Shown here: piece after piece, positions 58,296 through 64,000 of the stretch
Numbering within the stretch: the stretch's first letter is position 1
How the letters are laid out: each line of letters opens with the position of its first letter
Source: Malania oleifera
Taxonomy: Eukaryota > Streptophyta > Magnoliopsida > Santalales > Ximeniaceae
Length of the DNA stretch: 64,000 nt
Direction of reading: 5' to 3'
NCBI RefSeq assembly: GCF_029873635.1
Contig: NC_080419.1
Span: forward strand, 75,814,597-75,878,596
Notes under the pieces: model-generated
What the model was told of the DNA's origin: nothing
Database searches by the model: none
Seen by the model: only the letters and a program-made list of their open reading frames with translations
Program-made: the position numbers and the translations under genes

Positions 58296-60019
58296 TGATT
58301 ACGCGTCAAAACTGCGTAATTGGGCATCTTAACCCGGGCTTTACGGTTTATATTTTTAATTAAAAGTCCAAAATTGTCCAATATTTTAATAAAGTGCCAA
58401 AATCATCACTTTTGAATTTTATTGCATTATTTATGAAGTTTTGGTAATTTTTTGTCTCAGGAAAAATCTCGGAAACCAAAACCGACACCTGTTCGTATTT
58501 TGTGCGTAACTTTTCTTTCCGAGCTCCGATTTAGACCATTCAAATTTTTGGAGAAATAAGAAAGGATTATCTACAACTTTTGTGTTTTGAGTTTTGTGAC
58601 AAACGGGCTCCATAAGAGTCATATTTGCGATAAACAGAGAATGAAAAAAATAAAAAAATATAACAATTCGGGTCGGGTCTCCTATCCGGGTCGTGGGTTA
58701 GGACAAGCCTCCTCCCCTATTTATTCTTTCTTTTTCCCCTGTTCTGAGTGTGCCCGCGCACCAACTCTCTCCCTTCTCTTCTTCCTTTCTCTTCTTTCTT
58801 TTATTTCTTTTCATGTTTTTGTTCTTCTTCTCTTTCAATCTTTCCTTCTCTCTGCATCTCAGTTATTCCTTTCCTTCACCTTATCTTCCTCTACTTTTCT
58901 TCTTTCTCTAACCTCTCTGTTTTTCAGTCTCTCTCTCACTCACTCAGCTTCCTCTCACCTGAACTCCCTCCTGCTCTCACCCGAGCATCTCACAATCTGT
59001 TGCTAGCCAAGCTTCTCTGCTCCCCCTGTGACACACCAGCACATAGCAGTGCTGCTACTCCTCCCTCACCATTCCATCTTCAAGCCGAGGCTGCCAGCAT
59101 CAACACCAATTGCAGTAGCCATCTGAGAGGTCCTCTGCAACTCCTTCCAGTCTCCAACAGCGGAGCAACCCGAGCTTTAGCAACCTCCGGCCACACCAAC
59201 ACAGCTGCCTTCCACAGCAGCAGTGCTGCCAGCTGCTCCGACCAGCCATGACAGCACCAATTGAAGGCCACCACCAGCCTCTCGGCCAGTTTCTAGCAGT
59301 CCTCTGTTCTCTCTCTCTCTCAACCTTTCTTTATGATTATTTTATTAGTATTAATTGCTTGAGTATTGGATTAAAATGATTTGAATTGTATTAAAGTTTT
59401 ATTTTTTTGTTTTAGACTTTGATTGTTATTTAGAATTTGTTTTTTTATTAAAGTACGCTTTTTTATTGCGGTATTTATTTAGGTTCTTTATTCTTCTTAC
59501 AATATTTATTTATCTATTTACTTATTTTCTTTTTCTTTCAATTAAGTCTGTGTTAGAATTATTTATCTATTTAATTAGTTGTTTTTCAAGAAAGTTTAAT
59601 TTTAGATTGTAGTTGTGATTTGAGCTTTCGATTTTTTTTAAAGATCCGGTTTTTATTGCACATGTGAGTGTTTAATTGAGTTTCCATTACGCATCTTTGA
59701 TTCCATGTTCTAGGTTGTCATATTTCATTAACGCGTGTTTCAGTGTTTCCTTGAGTAGATTAGAGTTTCCATTTTTGCTCTTTAAATTGAAGTATGCTAG
59801 TTTTAGGACTTTAATTTAAGTTTTTGTTTAAGTCTTCACAATTTTGAAATCCCGAATCTGAACCGAGTTCAGTGCATTTTTAATTTCGATTGGAAGAACG
59901 TAAAATCTGAGATTAAACGCATTCCCTGAGGAGACGATCTAGCCCTTGGGCTTAATATTACATGACAGAACTCCTATACTTAGGATAGCTTCCGAGCTGC
60001 TCATTTTTCGAGTGAGTCA
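58296..60019 (+). repeat. 3' LTR of gag-only element copy 2
   Basis: It starts TGATTACGCGTC and ends GAGTGAGTCA. 57 bp shorter than the 5' LTR, partly because the 41-bp duplication and some CT repeats are absent. U5 is nearly identical to the 5' LTR; U3 is more diverged. Confidence 0.9.
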
Positions 60020-60270
60020 GTGGTATTCAAACTAACAGCTTTCATATCCTCATCATCATATTCTTCCTCAGTTTTAGGAACTCTATTTGTACCCTCTATT
60101 TTCATAGGAACATAATTTTCCTTAGAGACGATCATCCACACCTTCCAATTAGTATTTCGGAGATAGATGCACATCCTCTATTTCCAGAAGGTGTAATTAA
60201 CACCACTAAAAATCAGAGATTGTGTGGAAGATGGTCCCTCAGAGAAAGGGATCACGGAGCTATGAGTCAT
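60020..60270 (-). pseudogene. Copia gag, N-terminal part
   Basis: ATG at 60270 (CAT on +). The frame reads MTHSSVIPFSEGPSS, then FSGVNYTFWK-TAG-RMCIYL, the copia gag N-terminal segment (NYxxWKxRM), and ends at the shared duplication GTGGT. The TAG replaces a codon that is often Gln, Thr or Ile in relatives. The frame continues into 52997-51970 on the other side of the inserted element. Confidence 0.75.
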
Positions 60271-60310
60271 ATAAGATCTTTTGCAAAATAACTACTAGTC
60301 TACGCTACGT

Positions 60311-60324
60311 TGCACTCATACCAA
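60311..60324 (-). other. Primer binding site of SIRE copia
   Basis: Read on -, TTGGTATGAGTGCA just inside the 5' LTR end (60326) is a decayed TGGTATCAGAGC, the initiator-Met-tRNA PBS used by copia elements. Confidence 0.7.
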
Positions 60325-60325
60325 T

Positions 60326-62433
60326 TGTTAGCTTTACCGTGATCCCAAGAGGGGGGGTGAATTGGTATTTTTAAAATTAATGCTCTAGGTCAATATCCTA
60401 ACAGCAGTATATTCACAACCCTAAGGTCAATCTAGTGCAAGTAAAGTAGATCAATTATAATATGTACTAGTAATTAAATAACCCAATTTAATTAACTACA
60501 CATGCACCAGAAAGCAGTAAAGATGAGTGACATGTAGAAATGTTATCAAGGTTCGGCGAATTGCCTACGTCCCCGACTTGGCTAATAAGCACAAGGATTA
60601 CGACTATAATGCTCACTTAAACAGATGGAGCAGTACCTAAACAAATCATGTCAATTAGCACAAAACTGACCTCAACCTTTACAACCAATCCTTACCGGAC
60701 AGGATTACCGCCCCCTCAAGCCACGCCTGGAAACACAACAGTATGTTCACAATAAAACAGTACAATGATTATGCTTTCATGTAAACCAAATATGTACCCA
60801 ATATAATCAATCACATACACCACCAAATGATATAATGAAGTAAGCTCAATGTGGTCTAAGATGTCTACTCTCAAATATTTATGCAAGCGTTGCAATCAGT
60901 GCGTGAGAGTGCAAATAATATGATCTTTGTATCACACAATACGTTCAACCACAACGCTCAAATAAAGATACTTGCCATACTTCAGATATCTTAACAAATG
61001 ATTTTTATCAACATATAAGCCTCAAAAGATGTATAGATTTTGTTTGCAAAAGGATTTGATCTCTGTGTTCAAAAATAATATTACTCAAGGAATATTGCAA
61101 CAAAGATCTTTAGAACATAAACAAATATCTCTCCAAGATTTTTTGTCAAAATGAAACACACAAGATATTTGAAAAATGATTTGAAAATATTTTAGCAACC
61201 AAAATGGAATGAGAACTTCTCAAGATATTGCAATGATAGTGCAATACTCAGAAGCTCAAATGAAGTTTTCTTAGGAAAGACTTATTAATAAAGTCTCCTA
61301 AGAAAACTTGAGGTCTTGCTCTCAAACAAGATAATATCAATCAATCACAAATTTAAGAGAGCAAACCTATAAGACAAGAACACTTAATTCAGACTTACAA
61401 ATGAATTTTTGGAAATATGGCAAGGTAAGTATGAGTGTAGGAAGCTTAGAACTGAGTAAGAAAGATTTTGGAATTCAGAGGATTCTCACTGATCAAGTTT
61501 TCTAATCTAATCTAATTATTCCAAATGAAGGGGGTATATATAGACATGCCCTTGATTAAAGTCGTACAGGACACATAGGGAATTATTATATTTTTTTTAA
61601 AAAATTTTAACCAAATTAACCATATTTATTATTTTAACTGCGGTAAAAATATTAGGGCAATCCGGGAGCACCGGTTGACTGAAGGCAGGTTTGGTTGACC
61701 GAGTTGTGCAAGTTTGGTCGACCGGGTAAGATTTGAACTAAAAGTTCGGTCAATTGGACATAGTGTCCCAAAGACAATTTTTCTTTTCTGCGCAGTTCGA
61801 TAGACCGTGAGGATTTGAACTAGGTAGTTCGGTCGACTAGATCGTTGCATTCTCCCACGTGTGGGTACGGTCGACTAGGTTGTTGGCTTATGATTTTGGC
61901 TTGGTCTACCTTATGGTCAAATGGTTGACTCGGAGGGAGTTCGATTGATTGGGTGAGAATGAACTAGCATGTCTCGGTCGATCAGGCAGTTTTCAAATAG
62001 TTGACCTGGCCACCAGTTTGGTCGATCTAGAGATATTGTACTTGTGAAGTAGTACGGTCAACTGAACATGCATTTTAAGTGCATTTCATTTCTATTTAAT
62101 TATGTGATCACTCTTTCCATATGACCATATATATATATGTGCATGTGTGAGCGTCCTAGGGTCATTCTAGGTATTTTTCGTTTGAACTTACCTATCATAT
62201 TATGCAGGTGATGCATATAATTATTACAACTCAAATCTTATTTACTATTATAGACCCATAATGAATAATGAATTTAAGTACAATATAAACAAGATCCTCA
62301 GGGCCTTCAACTTTTACTTCTTGTGCCATCATTTTGATCTGCTAACTGTATACCTGCACATATCCTCAAACATTCATCAAATACAACAAGTATTTGTCAT
62401 TATCAAAACCGGGTGTGACCTATAAAGTCAACA
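60326..62433 (-). repeat. 5' LTR of split SIRE copia
   Basis: 2,108 bp, TGTTAGCTTTACCG...TAAAGTCAACA. - TATA near 61534-61544, TTAACTGCGGTAAAA (61634), palindrome array 61665-62065. Short microsatellite TATATATATGTG (about 62130) compared with the long one in 45767-47886. Confidence 0.85.
61665..62065 (-). promoter_or_regulatory. GGTCGACC palindrome array in 5' LTR U3
   Basis: Copies such as CACCGGTTGACTGAAGG, TTTGGTTGACCGAG, TTTGGTCGACCGGG, TTCGGTCGACTAG, TACGGTCGACTAGG and CTCGGTCGATCAGG. It aligns unit by unit with 47100-47510 but differs at many CpG-containing core bases. Confidence 0.6.
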
Positions 62434-63020
62434 AACTAATATCAGTGTGTGGCAACATGAGTATTTTTGTGTTATACGTATAATGGTACATAAATCATAT
62501 TTGATTAAACTATCTGTATCATATCTGGGAAAAACATAATTTATCATAACAAGGTATAACATACTGAATTTCTATACATAAAAATCATCTCATATAATTG
62601 TACATGAAATAACACCCTAGATGGATAGTCAACTGGTGTCATGTCTTACCCCCACATGACTAGATTGTGCGGCTCAAAGCGGAACCTAGCAATGGCTGAT
62701 CGACCACGCTAGATAAACATAAGTTTGTAAGTATGATGGGTCTGCCTCTCCTAGTCCGGACACCAAAGGGATGCCTGCACTACCATAAAACCACATCAAC
62801 TGTCGTTCTCCCACTGCCCCTTATGACAAGTGGTAGCACTAACATATATATGATCGTGATCATATAGTTATGGTACCATGCTTCATGAAAGCCTAAACCA
62901 AGTCATCCGGGTTCTGATAATATATAGTACATTTCCAAATAATGATACATGACTATTTCATAATAATATCTATCATGTTAATATTTTCATAAAACTTTGC
63001 ATAACAAATCATATAAAATT

Positions 63021-63150
63021 CACAGCCCTTATGCCAGCATTTTGTATATTGTAAATCACGGCCCTTACGCCAGCATAGCATATCATATAAAACCCTTGAC
63101 CCTTACGCCGGTATATCATATAAAACCTTAGCCCTTACACCAACATATCA
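63021..63150. repeat. Short tandem repeat, about 36-bp unit, four copies
   Basis: GCCCTTATGCCAGCAT (63025), GCCCTTACGCCAGCAT (63061), ACCCTTACGCCGGTAT (63099) and GCCCTTACACCAACAT (63131), with ATCATATAAAAC spacers. It lies in the resumed arm of the palindromic family. Confidence 0.65.
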
Positions 63151-63689
63151 TAACATACTAAATCAGGAAATCTATGTACTATTTAACATAATATTAAGAA
63201 CATAGTTCTTGTACTATTATATAAATTTTCCTGAAAACTGGTAATACATGAATATTTTGGGAAAACATAATATTTTATCATCATAATTTCCATAGTAAAT
63301 GTTACTCATGCCACACAAAAAGGGTAATATTCATAATATAAAATCTGTTCTAAAATCATATTTCTGATATTATACATGAAAATCATATTTCTGATCAACA
63401 ACATTATTTCCAACATAATTCTACAATATACATATTTACCTGAAATTAAATGTTGTAAGACAATAAATACATTTTCATAAAGAAGTTGACTTAGTTTATT
63501 CCCTTACCCGACATATGGAAAAGTCTACGAATTACTCCAAAATCACACCCATGTGTTCCTCAGCTCAACACCCTGAAATTTGCATTTACCCCAACAAAAC
63601 TTCAGTATAAATCCTATCCAATACCTTCCTCAACCTAGAAATACCAAATACCTTAATCAATATTAAAATAATAAACTTACCCAAATTTT

Positions 63690-64000
63690 GGGATGATATT
63701 CTCACTAGCATAGTCAATCAAGTGTTCTGCAGCAGCTTATGCAGTATATAAGTCTTGAACCCTTTGCTTATGAAGTTCTGTCCTTGCCCACCGTTTCATC
63801 CCCTCAAGAAAATAGAACAACATATCCTTCTCCGACAAGTCTTGAATATCCAAAATCAAAACAGAAAATTGTTTCACATATTCCCTGATTGACCCACTCT
63901 GCTTGAGGTCTCTCAGCTTTTTCCTAGCATGGTACTCAACATTCTCAGAAAAGAATTGGGCATTGAGCTCTCTCTTCAAGTCTGCCCAACTATCCACTAC
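63690..64000 (-). pseudogene. Chromovirus gag fragment (runs off the window)
   Basis: On -: DSWADLKRELNAQFFSENVE, YHARKKLRDLKQSGSIREYV, KQFSVLILDIQDLSEKDMLF and YFLEGMKRWARTELHKQRVQ are the retrotransposon gag capsid blocks of plant chromoviruses. After DLYTA a TAA replaces the expected residue and AAAEHLIDYASENI continues to about 63690, where the inserted arm begins. The N-terminus lies beyond 64000. Probably the gag of the chromovirus whose pol is at 41909-45360. Confidence 0.75.

Larger units (their letters stand above)
53003..60019 (+). mobile_element. Gag-only Athila-like LTR retrotransposon (TR-GAG type), copy 2
   Basis: LTRs at 53003-54783 and 58296-60019; perfect GTGGT target duplication (52998-53002 and 60020-60024); intact PBS TGGCGCCGTTGCCGGGGA (54790-54807); gag frame 54922-56763; 1.5-kb noncoding 3' region; PPT before 58296. 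No protease, RT or integrase motif was found in the 3.5-kb interior. It lies inside the gag gene of the SIRE copia. Its LTRs are the best matched in the window, fitting the most recent insertion of the stack. Confidence 0.9.
45767..62433 (-). mobile_element. SIRE-like Ty1/copia element, structurally complete but split
   Basis: LTRs at 45767-47886 and 60326-62433 with TGTT...AACA ends. On -: 5' LTR, PBS (60311-60324), gag, zinc knuckle, protease, integrase, RT, RNase H, UTR, PPT (47887-47896), 3' LTR. Gag is interrupted by the 7-kb element 53003-60019; without it the element is about 9.6 kb, a usual SIRE size. Flanking AACCG/AACTA agree at 3 of 5 bases. Mutations (YVDD to YVDE in RT, stops, frameshifts) inactivate it. 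I see no env-like ORF between RNase H and the 3' LTR. Confidence 0.85.
45361..63705. mobile_element. Second member of the palindromic family, one arm, split by a copia insertion
   Basis: TGTAACGACCTGCC at 45361, CAGCGGGAAACATAA (45485) and GTGAGACAACTGTCAATAAG (45734) match the left arm of the element at 13710. The arm stops at 45766 and resumes after 62433 with CTAATATCAGTGTGTGGC, matching CTCAGCGTGTGGC in that element (14151 on). It continues to about 63705, where ATCCCAAAATTTGGGTAAG resembles ATCCCAAAATCAAGGTAAG (16297, the opposite arm read inverted). Only one arm is present. The outer boundary next to gag is uncertain by some tens of bases. Confidence 0.6.
41389..64000 (-). mobile_element. 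Chromovirus Ty3/gypsy host element of the nested stack
   Basis: On - it reads: gag (64000 to 63690), [palindromic-family arm with its contents, 63705-45361], RT start (45360-45235), [solo LTR 45234-43126], RT continuation (43125-42996), RT-end/integrase fusion (42855-42607), integrase and chromodomain remnants (to 41918), PPT (41909-41917), 3' LTR (41908-41389). Motifs MAPPEIVELGKQLD and YYWPHMRDDV fit the chromovirus group, perhaps Galadriel. The gag C-terminus, zinc knuckle and protease are missing at the insertion point, so sequence was lost there. Confidence 0.65.

Noticed and set aside
53455..59251. Open frames of 167 codons in both LTRs of the copy 2 element (53455-53958 and 58748-59251) and a 175-codon frame in copy 1 (10284-9757, -)
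   Set aside because: They are low-complexity Ser/Leu/Pro translations of the CT-rich transcribed leader, begin at non-ATG codons, and are alike only because the LTRs are copies of each other. The copy 1 frame does not align with them as protein.
63021..63150. Regular short repeats considered as a CRISPR array
   Set aside because: Only four units of about 36 bp with near-identical spacers in plant nuclear DNA; it is an ordinary minisatellite.
1..64000. tRNA, rRNA, snoRNA or miRNA genes
   Set aside because: No cloverleaf with A/B boxes or rRNA-like conserved text was noticed; PBS-like 12-18-mers are LTR retrotransposon primer sites. A covariance search would be needed to exclude small ncRNAs.

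Overview
This window is plant nuclear DNA, almost certainly from a dicot. It is AT-rich and built mostly of plant-type LTR retrotransposons nested inside one another: Ty3/gypsy chromoviruses, Athila/Tat-like gypsy elements and SIRE-like Ty1/copia elements. I see no intact host gene, no rRNA or tRNA gene and no CRISPR array. Most coding traces are pseudogenes with premature stops. I cannot name the species. The density of nesting suggests a gene-poor, probably heterochromatic region.

Layout. (1) 1-18022: a decayed Tekay/Del-like gypsy element on + (protease, RT, RNase H, integrase, chromodomain, then PPT and 3' LTR start at 13252). It is interrupted by a complete gag-only Athila-like element on - (3395-10734, perfect TTAGG target duplication), by a solo SIRE-like LTR on + (10796 to about 13088), and by a 4.3-kb palindromic element (13710-18022). 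(2) 18023-25735: SIRE-like copia remnants on -, including an accessory 'plant transposon protein'-like ORF with its own TATA box and leader. (3) 25736-33510: a Tat/Athila-like gypsy on + in the order LTR-internal-LTR-internal, lacking RT and integrase. (4) 33515-34785: a SIRE-like LTR piece. (5) 34790-41388: the only stretch that looks like lower-copy intergenic DNA. It has a 253-bp SMART/TRIM mini-retrotransposon, a MITE-like repeat, a CACTA-like terminus, one exon-like reading frame and a GGCCCA-motif cluster. (6) 41389-64000: a chromovirus on - carrying a solo LTR (43126-45234) and one arm of the palindromic family (45361 to about 63705). That arm holds a SIRE copia on - (45767-62433), whose gag is split by a second gag-only Athila-like element on + (53003-60019, perfect GTGGT target duplication). 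This is a four-level nest.

How the parts relate: none of these elements appears able to move by itself. The gag-only elements have LTRs, PBS, PPT and gag but no pol, so they must have been mobilised in trans by an autonomous Athila/Tat relative. The most unusual shared structure is in the LTR promoters. Six SIRE-type LTR copies carry arrays of a degenerate palindrome centred on GTCGAC just upstream of the TATA box. Two unrelated gypsy LTRs in the same window have arrays of different short GTCGA-containing repeats in the same position.
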